A stretch of DNA of 64,000 nt from Desulfolithobacter dissulfuricans (GCF_025998535.1 NZ_AP024233.1:124001-188000); one strand, 5' to 3'. Counted from the first letter of the stretch, positions 26,525-36,327 are shown. The notes: generated by a model not told the origin, from the sequence alone. Numbers and translations are program-made.

Positions 26525-27412
26525 CTATTTTACGGTCGCATCTTCGATGATCGCCTTGTACATGTATCCGGCCCCGAAGTCACGGTCGGCGTGCAGGGTA
26601 CCCTCGGCCTCGACCACGGAACCGATGGCCGGGTCTGCCTGGGTGGTTACCACCAGGTCATGGCTGTTTTCCAGTGGCGAGCCGCTGCCGTCCTGGATGT
26701 GGACCCAGTTCTTGCCCATAATTGCCCGGGAGACCTTCATGACCTTGCCCCGGACCTTGACCTTCTTGTCGTTGAGTTCCTTGGCCTTGGCGAAAATCTC
26801 GCCGACAGTGTAGGCGTTGTCGCCCTTGGCTTTTTCCACTTTGACATCAGCCGAAGGGACCACGGCCCCACTGGCCCCCGGGGAAGCCGCCATGGCCGCT
26901 GCGTCCATGGTCAGGTCACCGCCCATGCCCATGTTGGCGTGGGGGTTGGCCGCTCCGGTCTCGGCCTGGAGGGCGGCGGCAAAGGAGTTGTCACCTCCGC
27001 CGGTACCACCCATCATGGGACCACCCCCGCCCATCTGGTGCGGATTGAAGGCCACGTCCCCTTCGCCGATACCGGACGAAAAGACAATGGTTTCAAAGGT
27101 GCGGCCCAGGGTTTTGGACTTAAAATTGGCCATCACCATGCCCGGCATGGCCGTCACCTCTTTGCCCACTTCGACCTTGGCCTGGGGAACAGCGACCCAG
27201 ATCTTTCCCTGGGAAGTCTCCAGGTTGATATAGGTGTAGCCGGCGGCGTTCATGGTCTCCAGGACCTTGCCCTTGATGGGCTTGCCGTCCAGACCCATTT
27301 CGGGTGCAGGGACATTGTTTTTGCCCTCCGTGGCCGTGTCGGAGGCAAAGGCCGGGGTGGCAAGGAGGGCGAGCATGAGGGCGCCGCATAAGAACCTATG
27401 ATGATACTTCAT
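26525..27412 (-). CDS. Exported protein with OB-fold (NrfJ-like) nucleic-acid-binding-type domain
   Basis: The protein has 295 residues from the ATG at 27412, which has GGAG 7 bases upstream; an in-frame ATG at 27424 overlaps that ribosome site. The signal peptide is clear (FLCGALMLALLATPAFA). Two similar halves can be seen. GYTYINLETSQGKIWVAVPQAKVEVG occupies about 60-85, and a C-terminal OB-fold (KVKVRGKVMKVSRAIMGKNWVHIQDGSG) about 220-250. They are joined by a Gly/Met/Ala-rich linker (GGGGPMMGGTGGG). The C-terminal pattern is that of periplasmic OB-fold proteins such as NrfJ, often found near c-type cytochromes. The role is not known; metal or haem-related chaperoning is only a possibility. 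Confidence 0.8.
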   Translation of the reverse strand: MKYHHRFLCGALMLALLATPAFASDTATEGKNNVPAPEMGLDGKPIKGKVLETMNAAGYTYINLETSQGKIWVAVPQAKVEVGKEVTAMPGMVMANFKSKTLGRTFETIVFSSGIGEGDVAFNPHQMGGGGPMMGGTGGGDNSFAAALQAETGAANPHANMGMGGDLTMDAAAMAASPGASGAVVPSADVKVEKAKGDNAYTVGEIFAKAKELNDKKVKVRGKVMKVSRAIMGKNWVHIQDGSGSPLENSHDLVVTTQADPAIGSVVEAEGTLHADRDFGAGYMYKAIIEDATVK

Positions 27413-27534
27413 TGATTTCTCCATTATGTATGAGGAATAAGAATCTCTTCCTGGCTGGAAGCGCTATGCAGCAATAATGCCTGCCGCATACGAATGTTTC
27501 TACATATACGATTTCACGCCATCTCTGTCAACCA

Positions 27535-28068
27535 TCACAGTGAGGGTGGCGATGGATAATGATAATGGATGGCGATTTCCCGGGCCCAGACTTGGTAGCC
27601 ACGGGTGGACAGGTGGACCCCGTCGTTCAGGAAACAGGGTTGGGTAATGGGCAGGCAGTACTGCTCGAAGGGTTTGACCATGTCGAGAAAATCACAACCG
27701 GTCTCCCGGCATATGGATTCCAACTCCCGGTTGACCCTGGCAATGTCCTCCCTGCCGGGCCAGGGAAGGGCCATGGGTAGCATGGAGGTAAGGGTCAGGT
27801 TCGTCTCCGGACAGAGACCGAGGACTCTGGGCAGCATACTGCGGTAGATGGCGGGAAAGTAGTGGTTGCCCATGAGCAGGTTGTTGGTGCCGCACATGAT
27901 GAGGATCGCGTCGGCCTCCGCCCGGGTAACCTCGTCTCCGATCCGGACGGCCAGATCTTCCACTGTCTCGCCGGCAACGCCGCGGTTGATAACATTGACC
28001 CCCGGCAGCAGGGCCGGCCAGTCGCCAAATTCTATCAGAGAATCACCGATAAGTAACAAAGTGTGCAT
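27535..28068 (-). CDS. SGNH/GDSL-family hydrolase
   Basis: The protein has 177 residues with no signal peptide. The family blocks are visible: GDSL at 8-11 (catalytic Ser10), the Gly block NRGVAGET, GTNN near 60 and the Asp/His block LNDGVHLSTRGY near 150. Members are esterases or acyl-hydrolases of many specificities (lysophospholipase, acetylhydrolase); sequence alone does not choose. It lies 42 bases downstream of glgX on the same strand. Confidence 0.87.
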   Translation of the reverse strand: MHTLLLIGDSLIEFGDWPALLPGVNVINRGVAGETVEDLAVRIGDEVTRAEADAILIMCGTNNLLMGNHYFPAIYRSMLPRVLGLCPETNLTLTSMLPMALPWPGREDIARVNRELESICRETGCDFLDMVKPFEQYCLPITQPCFLNDGVHLSTRGYQVWAREIAIHYHYPSPPSL

Positions 28069-28110
28069 AAAACGCCTCCCGGGGCGATCTTGTTTGAGCT
28101 TACGGGTTGG

Positions 28111-30264
28111 TTAACGGTTGGCACCCTGCCTTGACTGCAGGACCACGCAGCCCATGGGCGCCACCCGGGCCCTGGTGCCCGGTCGGACAACCGGGGCCTG
28201 GTCTGGTTTGAGAATATGGCTGGTGGAGTCGCTGTCGGCGGTGTCGATTATCCTGTGCCAGATTCGTCCGGTTCGAGGCTCAGGGGGAGGCGGGACCAGG
28301 AAGTGTTCGAGGGTGGTCCGATGGCCGTTGAGCATGACAAAGAAATCGTCATCACCGTCCGGAGGCAGGGTGGCGCCGTTCAGGGTAAAAGCGAGGATTC
28401 TGGCCTGTTCGGACCAGTCCTGCATGCCCGGTTCTCTGGCCTGCCAGATAATCTCCTGGGCCTGGGGTGGATGGTCGGGATCACTGCCGGGAACGAAGAA
28501 ATCGTCCCGTCGGAAGATCGGGTGGGCTTTTCGCAGAGCGATAAGGTGCTGGAAAAACTGGTGCATGGAATGGTTTTTCTTCACCAGCTCCCAGTTGATC
28601 CAGGAAATTTTATTGTCCTGGCACCAGGCATTGTTGTTGCCGTGCTGGGTCCGGCAGAATTCGTCCCCGGCCACCAGCATGGGTACGCCCTGGGAGAGAA
28701 AGAGAATCACTGCCATGGTCCGGATGCGCCGGCGCCGCAGCTCGTTGATCGCCCGATCACCGGTCTCGCCCTCGACGCCGGAGTTCCAGCTTATGTTGTT
28801 GTTTTCCCCGTCCCGGTTGTCCTCGCCGTTCATCCTGTTGTGTTTTTTGTTGTAGCTCACCAGGTCCCAGAGGGTGAAACCGTCGTGGCTGGTAATGAAG
28901 TTGATGGAGTTGCATGGTCTCCGGTCACTGTGCTGGTAGAGATCCGAGCTGCCGGCTATCCGGGTGGCCAGGTGGGGTACCGAACCGGGCAGACCGCACA
29001 TGAAGGCCCGGACATCGTCCCGGAAGCGGCCGTTCCATTCGGCCCAGCGCGGGTGGGTGGAAAAGCTGCCCACCTGGTAAAGTCCGGCTGCGTCCCAGGC
29101 CTCGGCAATGATCTTGGTATCGGCGAGCACCGGATCCTCGGCGATCATCTCCACCATAGGCGGGTTGGCCAGTACCTGGCCCTGCTGGTCACGGCCCAGG
29201 ATCGAGGCCAGGTCGAACCGGAAACCGTCCACGTGCATCTCCACCACCCACCAGCGCAGGGAATCCATGATCAGGCTGCGGACAACCGGGTGGTTGCAGT
29301 TGCAGGTATTGCCGCAACCGGAAAAGTTGAGATAGGCCCGGGTCCACGGGTCGAGCAGGTAATAGATGGTGTTGTCGATGCCCTTGAAATGCAGGGTCGG
29401 CCCCTGGGCTCCGCCTTCGGCTGTATGATTGTAGACCATGTCGAGAATCACCTCGATTCCGGCCCGGTGCAGGGCCTTGACCATGTCCCGGAATTCGTCC
29501 AGGACCCGGGCGGGTTCACTGGCATAGCCACTTTTGGGGGCGAAAAAGGAGAGAGGGTTGTAGCCCCAGTAGTCCTTTAGCCGTTCTCCGGTATCCGGGT
29601 CGCGGAAAAAGCACTGGTTCTCGTCAAATTCAGTGACCGGCATGAGCTCCACCGCAGTGATTCCCAGCTCCCGAAGGTAGTCACACTGCTCGGCCACCCC
29701 GCGAAATGTGCCGGGATGGGCCACTCCGGAGGAGGGATGCCGGGTGAAGCCGCGGACATGCATTTCATAGATGATGGTGTCTTTGAGCGGCCTGGTCAGT
29801 GGCCGGTCGCCTTCCCAGTCATAGCAGGTATCCGGGACCAGGCTGCAGGGGGTCTGGCCCAGGCAGAAACGTTGTTTGCCCCAGGGTGCCGGACGGATGG
29901 CCCGGGTGTACGGGTCCAGCAGGACCAACCGGTCATCGAACCGGTGGCCGCTGCCATCGGGATCGTAGGGGCCTGCGAGCCGGTAACCATAGAAAAATTT
30001 CTCAGGCAGCTCCTGGAGCAGAATATGCCATACATCTCCGGTCTTGTTGATCTTCGGATCAAGGGGGATTTCTGTGCGCTGGAGGCCGGCATTGGTTTCC
30101 CGTTCAAGGATCAGGGAGACCTGTTCTGCATGGCGGGAAAACAGGGCGAAGTTGATTCCGTGCTGCAGGCGGGAAGGTCCCAGAGGCACCGGAACCCCAG
30201 GTTGAACCGGGAAGCTATTTTTCATCTTGACTTGATAATGGTTATTATTATATGCTGAATACAT
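28111..30264 (-). CDS. glgX: Glycogen debranching enzyme GlgX (isoamylase type)
   Basis: The protein has 717 residues from the ATG at 30264; an ATG at 30225 (MKNSFPVQPG) is equally plausible because neither has a good ribosome site. An N-terminal CBM48 domain is followed by the GH13 barrel. The barrel has DMVYNHTAEGG, the nucleophile Asp in DGFRFDLAS (near 350), the acid/base Glu in IIAEAWDA (near 384) and the transition-state Asp in TSHDGFT. It hydrolyses alpha-1,6 branches of limit dextrins during glycogen use. The C-terminal part has RTQHGNNNAWCQDN, typical of GlgX/TreX. Confidence 0.94.
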   Translation of the reverse strand: MYSAYNNNHYQVKMKNSFPVQPGVPVPLGPSRLQHGINFALFSRHAEQVSLILERETNAGLQRTEIPLDPKINKTGDVWHILLQELPEKFFYGYRLAGPYDPDGSGHRFDDRLVLLDPYTRAIRPAPWGKQRFCLGQTPCSLVPDTCYDWEGDRPLTRPLKDTIIYEMHVRGFTRHPSSGVAHPGTFRGVAEQCDYLRELGITAVELMPVTEFDENQCFFRDPDTGERLKDYWGYNPLSFFAPKSGYASEPARVLDEFRDMVKALHRAGIEVILDMVYNHTAEGGAQGPTLHFKGIDNTIYYLLDPWTRAYLNFSGCGNTCNCNHPVVRSLIMDSLRWWVVEMHVDGFRFDLASILGRDQQGQVLANPPMVEMIAEDPVLADTKIIAEAWDAAGLYQVGSFSTHPRWAEWNGRFRDDVRAFMCGLPGSVPHLATRIAGSSDLYQHSDRRPCNSINFITSHDGFTLWDLVSYNKKHNRMNGEDNRDGENNNISWNSGVEGETGDRAINELRRRRIRTMAVILFLSQGVPMLVAGDEFCRTQHGNNNAWCQDNKISWINWELVKKNHSMHQFFQHLIALRKAHPIFRRDDFFVPGSDPDHPPQAQEIIWQAREPGMQDWSEQARILAFTLNGATLPPDGDDDFFVMLNGHRTTLEHFLVPPPPEPRTGRIWHRIIDTADSDSTSHILKPDQAPVVRPGTRARVAPMGCVVLQSRQGANR

Positions 30265-30367
30265 GGAGTAATAACACCAAGTATTACCTTACCCGGTTTC
30301 GCGTCCCGGCGCCATGCCAGTCATGGCGGCAACAGGGCATGAAACCACCATATCATGTGGAGGAATT

Positions 30368-31318
30368 ATGGGCTTTTTCAAAAAAATCGGCCTGACCGAC
30401 CATCCGACCATCGACTGGGAGATGACCCCTGAATACACCTTTGGAACCTTTGAGAGCTGGGGTGGCAAGGAGCGGGTCCGCAGCAAGCGGGAACGGATCT
30501 ATTATTTTTTCATTGACAACTGGGGCGAGAAGCCCAAGCTTTGTCTTATGGAGCGCGGCATCCGCCATGCCCGGGTGGTGGCCGAGATCCAGGCCCCCCG
30601 TGACATGATTCAGCACTGCGTGGACAGCCAGGGCAAGGTGGCGCTCTTTGAGCGCAGTTTTGCCATTAACGAGCAGCTCAGGAAATGGCTCGAGGAAAAC
30701 ATCATCGAGACCGGTGATATCTCCAGGGTTGTGGTTCTCGAGGAGGAAAAAGGCGAGGTGCTTGGTGATCCCGGGCTGCCTTCCCGTCGGGATCCGCTGC
30801 CGGAAGGACTGCGTTGTGTGGAGCTGCCCTCCCAGCCCTGTGAGCTCAGCGAGGAGGACGTGACCCGTCTTGTCAGGGCCCATGATTTTGTCGACACGGA
30901 CCGGAATCCCGAGGGGAATTTTACCGGCTACCTTGTGGATAATCACGATCATCTCACGGTTTCCGACCGGGCGACCGGGCTCATGTGGATGCGCTCCGGT
31001 ATCGATATCATGAGTCACCGGATGATGAAAAAAGAGATCGAGCGCATCAACCGGGAGGGGTTTGCCGGCTTTACTGACTGGCGCCTGCCCACTATGGCTG
31101 AGGCCATGTCCTTGATGCGGAGGGAAAAAAGTGAGCGCGACCAGTTTTTGCACCCCTGTTTTTCCGCTGAGCAGCCTTTTATATTTGTTGCTGCCACCCG
31201 CAGCCCCGGAGGATACTGGTTCGTGGACTACAAACAGGGGCGAGCTTTCTGGTCCTCGGGAACCATCCCCGGTGGTTTCGGTCGCCTGTGCCGGACGGAA
31301 AAAGCAGCTGCCCGGTGA
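30368..31318 (+). CDS. DUF1566 (Lcl C-terminal domain) protein
   Basis: The start is the ATG at 30368, preceded by GGAGGA; the frame is open from 30314. The protein has 316 residues. The C-terminal third is a DUF1566/Lcl-like domain: ATGLMWMRSGIDIM, EGFAGFTDWRLPTMAEAMSLM, FVAATRSPGGYWFVDYKQGRAFW and the final FGRLCRTEK, a pattern related to FimH-like/C-type lectin folds. The N-terminal two thirds (GFFKKIGLTDHPTIDWEM) are not recognised and lack a signal peptide, so this version seems cytoplasmic. A small receiver protein is encoded 83 bases downstream on the same strand and may be co-transcribed. Confidence 0.82.
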   Translation: MGFFKKIGLTDHPTIDWEMTPEYTFGTFESWGGKERVRSKRERIYYFFIDNWGEKPKLCLMERGIRHARVVAEIQAPRDMIQHCVDSQGKVALFERSFAINEQLRKWLEENIIETGDISRVVVLEEEKGEVLGDPGLPSRRDPLPEGLRCVELPSQPCELSEEDVTRLVRAHDFVDTDRNPEGNFTGYLVDNHDHLTVSDRATGLMWMRSGIDIMSHRMMKKEIERINREGFAGFTDWRLPTMAEAMSLMRREKSERDQFLHPCFSAEQPFIFVAATRSPGGYWFVDYKQGRAFWSSGTIPGGFGRLCRTEKAAAR

Positions 31319-31401
31319 GAAAGCTGTTGAAGTATTGATTACCAAATTGTAAATATAACAACTGTGGCAATATGACCTGAACTGAACTGGAGCATGGTCC
31401 T

Positions 31402-31776
31402 GTGAAACATCGCATACTGGTTGTTGACGACGAAGAACAGATACGTTCGATGCTCACGCAGATGCTTGAGCAGGAGGGGTATGAGGTTCATACCGCAGAG
31501 AACGGGGAACAGGGCATGGATCTGGTCTGCCGGCATGCCTTTGACCTGGTGATCACCGACATGATCATGCCGGTAAAAGACGGGCTCAAGTTCATCATGG
31601 AGCTGGTGCGGGATTATCCGGATCTCAAGATCCTGGCCATCTCTGGCGGCGGGGCCATCAAAGCGGAACGGTATCTGACCATGGCCGGCTATCTGGGCGA
31701 TATCGCCACCCTGGAGAAACCGTTCAAGCGTGAGACCCTGCTGGATATGGTACGGGAGCAACTCGACAAGGTATAA
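31402..31776 (+). CDS. Single-domain response regulator (CheY-like)
   Basis: The protein has 124 residues made only of a receiver domain: acidic pair Asp9/Asp10 (VVDDEE), phospho-acceptor Asp53 (ITDMIMP), Ser in AISGGG and Lys in LEKPFKRE. It has no output domain, so it must act by binding a partner (as CheY or Spo0F do). No cognate kinase is next to it. A strong bidirectional terminator follows. Confidence 0.93.
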   Translation: MKHRILVVDDEEQIRSMLTQMLEQEGYEVHTAENGEQGMDLVCRHAFDLVITDMIMPVKDGLKFIMELVRDYPDLKILAISGGGAIKAERYLTMAGYLGDIATLEKPFKRETLLDMVREQLDKV

Positions 31777-31814
31777 GGCACCACCCTGTTTTTTCAGGGC
31801 CTTGGCCAGGACAT

Positions 31815-31849
31815 AAAAAAGGGCAGACGTTTTCGTCTGCCCTTTTTTT
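31815..31849. terminator. Bidirectional rho-independent terminator
   Basis: A perfect 9-bp stem GGGCAGACG-TTTT-CGTCTGCCC is preceded by AAAAAA and followed by TTTTTTT. It can end the response-regulator gene (plus) and the carboxypeptidase-type gene (minus), which converge here. Confidence 0.93.
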
Positions 31850-31864
31850 GTGCAGTGTTTTCTC

Positions 31865-32908
31865 TCAGTTGAGCGTGGCCTCTTTTTTCTGTTTTTTTTC
31901 GGTCTCCGCCCGGACCAGCTGGATCTGCTGTTTGCGCTTAAAACCGTATTCCACCAGGTGCTTGAGGTCATCCCACATGGTTTCGCTGCCCATGATCGCA
32001 ACGACGATGGAGTCGCTGCCCCGGGTAAACATGCCCACGTAGGTCTGGCGGGCCGCATTGGTATAACCGGTCTTTCCTCCCACCGCCCCTTTGATCCGCC
32101 ACAGGGCCTTGTTGTGGTTTGTCAGCACCTGGCCGTACGAGGTCCGCACTTTGGTCCGGTTGATTCGGCGGGCAAACTCTTCATCCTGCATTACGTGGCG
32201 GAAAAGCTGGGCCAGGTCCCGGGCCGTGGATTGCTGTCCCCGGGCGGTCAGCCCCGTGGCGGTCCGACAGACCGTATTCTTCGCCCCCCACAGCCGGGCC
32301 CTCAGCGTCATCATTTCGGCGAATTCCTTTTCACTGCCGGCAATATTTTCGGCCAGAGCCACGCTGGCGTCGTTGGCCGAGGCCAGCAGGACCGCGTCGA
32401 TCATGTCCGAGGCCTGATAGGTCTTACGCGGATCAAGGTATATCTTGGAGCGGGGCATGCGCGAGGCCCGCTGGCTGACTTTGATGGTTTCTTTTTCTTT
32501 CAGTGATTTCAGGGCGATCATGCCTGTAAGGATTTTTATGGTCGAGGCCGGCTGCCTGGGGACATCGGCATTCTTGGCAAAGATGGTGTCCCCGGTCCTG
32601 GCGTCGATGACAATGGCACTGCGGGCACTGATTTTTTTTCTGATACTGGGGAGATAGCTTCCGGTCGCTCTGCCGGCCCTGGTCTTGACCGCCCTGATAT
32701 CGCCCTTTCGGCCCAGGGTAATGATCTGGCTGGTGCTTGCTGATATGCTTTTGCCGGCCGACCGCACGGCGATCGCGGGTTTCTGCTTGGCGGTGGCGGT
32801 GAGGACAGGGATTTGTGCGGCATGGCTCACCGGATGGGCAGGGGAGAACAGGATGCAGATAATGAAAAAAAAGAAGACGGAGACCCGGAGGCGGTTCATG
32901 GAAGACAT
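31865..32908 (-). CDS. D-alanyl-D-alanine carboxypeptidase family protein (PBP, S11)
   Basis: The frame is open from 32974. I use the ATG at 32908 (the ATG at 32899 is equally good) because a signal peptide follows directly (RVSVFFFFIICILFSPAHPVSHA). The protein has 347 residues. The three penicillin-binding motifs are present: S122-x-x-K125 (ASTIKIL), S177-A-N179 and K279-T-G281 (GGKTGYT). This is the S11 family that trims the fifth D-Ala from peptidoglycan. A basic, low-complexity stretch (residues 40-95) sits between signal and catalytic domain, and the basic tail QKKEATLN lacks the membrane-anchor helix of PBP5. Confidence 0.91.
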   Translation of the reverse strand: MSSMNRLRVSVFFFFIICILFSPAHPVSHAAQIPVLTATAKQKPAIAVRSAGKSISASTSQIITLGRKGDIRAVKTRAGRATGSYLPSIRKKISARSAIVIDARTGDTIFAKNADVPRQPASTIKILTGMIALKSLKEKETIKVSQRASRMPRSKIYLDPRKTYQASDMIDAVLLASANDASVALAENIAGSEKEFAEMMTLRARLWGAKNTVCRTATGLTARGQQSTARDLAQLFRHVMQDEEFARRINRTKVRTSYGQVLTNHNKALWRIKGAVGGKTGYTNAARQTYVGMFTRGSDSIVVAIMGSETMWDDLKHLVEYGFKRKQQIQLVRAETEKKQKKEATLN

Positions 32909-33156
32909 GGTCAAATAGTAAGAAGTATCTCTGGATATCACCTGATTGTTATATGGAGAAGAGGTCGCTGTCAAGGGTTTTGCCCGGGGAGGAAGGAGTT
33001 CCGGTTGCTTTACATCCCATTACTGTTTGACATTGCGCCGGTTTCAGGTAATATCCTGAGGGTTTACACGTAAACCGGCTTTGTCTGGCCGTATAAGCCC
33101 GGGTCAGGCCGGTGTTGGACACCATCTGGTTTGCCGTATCGATCACAGGAGAAAGC

Positions 33157-34905
33157 ATGGGGGCTGAAACTACTGCGGGGCAGCACAGGGACGAGACAGC
33201 GCATCTGCCTGTCCTTGTCCAGAACTGCCGGACGCTCAATGATCTGCTCGATGTCAGTTGCCGTCGTTTTGCCGACCAGGCAGCCGTTGGCATGGCCCTG
33301 GAAGAGCCATTGACCTATGGCGAATTTTACCGGCGGGTGCTCCTGATTGCCGCCCGGCTCCAGGAGATGGGAATTTCCCACGGTGATCGGGTGGCCATTC
33401 TGGCGGAAAATTCCCATAACTGGGTTACAGCTTACATGGCCATTGTCCGCCTGGGTGCGGCCGCAGTTCCCATTCTCCCTGATCTGCCCGAGGCCGATGT
33501 CCATCACATCCTTGGTGAGATGGAATGCACGGTCCTCTTCATTACCCAGCGGCAGATTGAAAAGATTTATGATCTGCAGCAGAATCTGGAACAGGTGGTG
33601 ACCCTGGACGACTACCACGACCAGTCAGGCGTGGTGGTCACTACCCCGTTTTCCACCTTTCTGGACGAGGCGGAACAGGTCTTTGGCGAGGCCTTTGAGG
33701 CGGAGTCGCTGACCTTTCCCGAGGTCTCGGGCGATGATCTGGCCTCCATACTGTACACTTCGGGCACCTCCGGGTTTTCAAAGGCTGTTATGCTCACCCA
33801 CGGCAATCTCTGCGCCAACGGCTATTCGGCCAACGGCATCATCGATATCAATCCCGGTTCGGTCTTCCTTTCGGTCCTGCCCATTTCCCATACCTACGAA
33901 TTTACGGTCGGCTTTATCCTGGCGCTCATCAAGGGGGCCCGAATCGTTTATGCCGGCAAGACGCCCACCCCGGCGGTGCTGCAGAAGATCTGTGCCAGGG
34001 AAAAGCCCCATGTCATGCTGGTGGTCCCCCTGATCCTCGAGAAGATCTACAAGAAGCGGGTTCTGCCGGCCATTGAACAGTCCCGGGTGCTGGGATTCTG
34101 CTGCCGCTTCCGCATGGGACGACGGTTTGTCTACCGTAAGATCGTCTCCCGGCTGGTGGAGTTCTTCGGCGGCCGGCTGCAGATCATGGGGATTGGCGGA
34201 GCAGCCCTCAATCCTGAGGTGGAGGCGTTTCTCCGGGAAGGAAACTTTCCCTACCTGGTGGGCTATGGCCTGACCGAGTCGGCACCGCTGATCTCCGGCG
34301 GGCCGGAAAACGATTCCACCATCGCCCTCGGCTCGGCCGGCAAGCCCGTGCCCGGGGTGGAGGTCCGCATCGATGACCCTGATCCGGAGACCGGGATCGG
34401 CGAGATCCTGGCCACGGGTGAAAACATCATGCAGGGTTACTGGAACGATCCCGAGGCCACCAACGAGGTGTTCACCGATGACGGCTGGCTGCGGACCGGT
34501 GATCTGGGCTTTGTCGACGAGGCCGGCAACCTGCATATCAGGGGCCGCTGCAAGTCGGTGATCGTCATGGCCAGCGGCGAGAATATCTATCCTGAGGCCA
34601 TTGAGCATAAACTCAATGCCTATCCGTTCGTGGTGGAGTCCCTGGTCCTGGAAAACAATGGTGTCCTGGAGGCCTGGATCTATCCCGATTACGAGCTGAT
34701 CGACAACGAGACCCGGGGCCAGAGTCGGACCCAGCGCCACCAGTACATATCCGGCCTGCTCGACCAGATGCGCACCGAGGTCAACGCCCAGTTGCCCATC
34801 AATTCCCGGCTGTCCCGGATTCTGGAGCGGCGGGAGCCCTTTATCAAGACAGCCACCCATAAGATCAAACGGTACCTGTATTCGGCAGAAAACATGCTGC
34901 CTTGA
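33157..34905 (+). CDS. AMP-dependent acyl-CoA synthetase/ligase
   Basis: The start is the ATG at 33157 with AGGAGA 7 bases upstream; the frame is open from 33112. The protein has 582 residues. ANL-superfamily motifs: P-loop YTSGTSGFSKAVMLTHGNL, GYGLTES, the adenylate Asp motif WLRTGDLGFVDEAGNLHIRGR and the C-terminal KTATHKIKR. It activates a carboxylic acid, probably a medium or long-chain fatty acid, to the acyl-CoA through an acyl-AMP. The FadL-type channel gene starts 52 bases downstream, which supports fatty acid or hydrophobic substrate uptake followed by activation. Confidence 0.92.
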   Translation: MGAETTAGQHRDETAHLPVLVQNCRTLNDLLDVSCRRFADQAAVGMALEEPLTYGEFYRRVLLIAARLQEMGISHGDRVAILAENSHNWVTAYMAIVRLGAAAVPILPDLPEADVHHILGEMECTVLFITQRQIEKIYDLQQNLEQVVTLDDYHDQSGVVVTTPFSTFLDEAEQVFGEAFEAESLTFPEVSGDDLASILYTSGTSGFSKAVMLTHGNLCANGYSANGIIDINPGSVFLSVLPISHTYEFTVGFILALIKGARIVYAGKTPTPAVLQKICAREKPHVMLVVPLILEKIYKKRVLPAIEQSRVLGFCCRFRMGRRFVYRKIVSRLVEFFGGRLQIMGIGGAALNPEVEAFLREGNFPYLVGYGLTESAPLISGGPENDSTIALGSAGKPVPGVEVRIDDPDPETGIGEILATGENIMQGYWNDPEATNEVFTDDGWLRTGDLGFVDEAGNLHIRGRCKSVIVMASGENIYPEAIEHKLNAYPFVVESLVLENNGVLEAWIYPDYELIDNETRGQSRTQRHQYISGLLDQMRTEVNAQLPINSRLSRILERREPFIKTATHKIKRYLYSAENMLP

Positions 34906-34957
34906 GCCTGGGCTCCAGGGTGGCTTACCAGAGATAAAGAATAAAGGAGGAACGTGG

Positions 34958-36208
34958 ATGAAGAAGATAGTTGGCACCAGCGCCCTGATTACCCTGCTCG
35001 CCGCCGGATCGGTCTATGCCGGCGGGTACCGGATTCCGGAGCAGTCGGTCAACTCCCTGGCCAGGGCCGGTGCGTACACAGCCTACACCCCCAATGCCGA
35101 TGCCAGTTATTTCAACCCGGCCAACATGTCATGGCTTCCGGACCGCGGCTTGGTGGATGTCAACCTGATCTATATCAACCTGCCGTCCGTGACCTACACC
35201 GATGACCGTTCCTCTGCGTACAACGGCGAATCGAAAGAGGAGCATTTCTTTCTCCCCACCATCTTTGCGGTGTCTCCCGACTACAGCGGCTTCCGGGTCG
35301 GGTTCAGCCTGGCCTACCCCGGTGGCCTGTCCAAGCAGTGGGACCAGCCTTACCCGAAAACCTTTGCCGAGGAATTTTCCCTCAAGGTCATCGAGTTGGG
35401 CTCCAGCGTCTCCTATAAATTCTGCGATAAATTTTCCTTCGGCGGCGGCCTGCGGGTGATCTATTCCGATGCCCAGGTGAAGAGTAATGGTCAGATCGAC
35501 GATACCCTGGGAGGTGTTTATGCCAGCAGGGACATGGATGGCGACACTCTGGAGCTGGGTTTCAACCTTGCGGCCAGTGTCAGGCCTGTCAAAGAGTCCA
35601 ATATATCGGTGACCTACCGGTCCATGGTCGACCTCGGTTTCGATGGCACGGCCGATCTCTGGCGTTCCATTCCGCTGATTAACAGCGAGGCGACGTACAA
35701 AGGTCCTGGTTCGGTGGAGGTGCCCCTGCCTGCCATCCTGGCCATCGCCGGCTCGTACACCTTTTTTGACCGCTTGACCGTGGAACTGGAGTATGACCGG
35801 ACCTACTGGTCCGAATATGAACATCTGGACTTCATTTACCCCTCACCACTTGCCGATCCTGTCCTGTACGCAGCTTTCGATGATCCCAAGCGCAAGGACT
35901 GGAAAGATACCGATTCCTGGCGCATCAGCGTGGTCTACGACGTCAACGAAGCCCTGACCCTGATGGCAGGTTTTGCCATTGACGAGAATCCGATCCCGGA
36001 TTCCACCCTGGGCTTCGATCTGCCGGATTCCGACGCCAAACTCTATTCCCTTGGCTTCCGCTACCGGATGTCCGAGAAGCTGGAGATCGGCGCAGCCTAT
36101 CTCTACGATGACAAGGACAGCCGCAGCGTCACCAACGACTATATCGACGGTACCTTTGACGACGGCGGAGCCCACCTGGTCAGCGTTGGCTTCAGCTATA
36201 CCTTGTAG
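34958..36208 (+). CDS. OmpP1/FadL-family outer membrane transport protein
   Basis: The protein has 416 residues with an AAAGGAGG site before the ATG. It has a signal peptide (MKKIVGTSALITLLAAGSVYA) followed by the FadL N-terminal hatch sequence GGYRIPEQSVNSLARAGAYTA and ADASYFNPANMSWL, then many amphipathic beta-strands and a terminal aromatic/hydrophobic strand (HLVSVGFSYTL). FadL proteins let long-chain fatty acids or other hydrophobic compounds cross the outer membrane. It probably shares a transcript with the acyl-CoA synthetase upstream. A strong terminator follows. Confidence 0.93.
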   Translation: MKKIVGTSALITLLAAGSVYAGGYRIPEQSVNSLARAGAYTAYTPNADASYFNPANMSWLPDRGLVDVNLIYINLPSVTYTDDRSSAYNGESKEEHFFLPTIFAVSPDYSGFRVGFSLAYPGGLSKQWDQPYPKTFAEEFSLKVIELGSSVSYKFCDKFSFGGGLRVIYSDAQVKSNGQIDDTLGGVYASRDMDGDTLELGFNLAASVRPVKESNISVTYRSMVDLGFDGTADLWRSIPLINSEATYKGPGSVEVPLPAILAIAGSYTFFDRLTVELEYDRTYWSEYEHLDFIYPSPLADPVLYAAFDDPKRKDWKDTDSWRISVVYDVNEALTLMAGFAIDENPIPDSTLGFDLPDSDAKLYSLGFRYRMSEKLEIGAAYLYDDKDSRSVTNDYIDGTFDDGGAHLVSVGFSYTL

Positions 36209-36262
36209 GCCCAACTTCTCCCAATGGGCCCGCATCAATGAGCAGGCCTGTGGTTTTGTCCG

Positions 36263-36301
36263 GGCGGAGTGATCTGATAACAGATCGCTCCGCCTTTTTT
36301 T
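36263..36301 (+). terminator. Rho-independent terminator after the FadL gene
   Basis: The 14-base stem GGCGGAGTGATCTG / CAGATCGCTCCGCC (one G-T pair) with loop ATAA is followed by seven T. Confidence 0.93.
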
Positions 36302-36327
36302 GTGCCGAAACTTCTGTCTTCTGCGTC

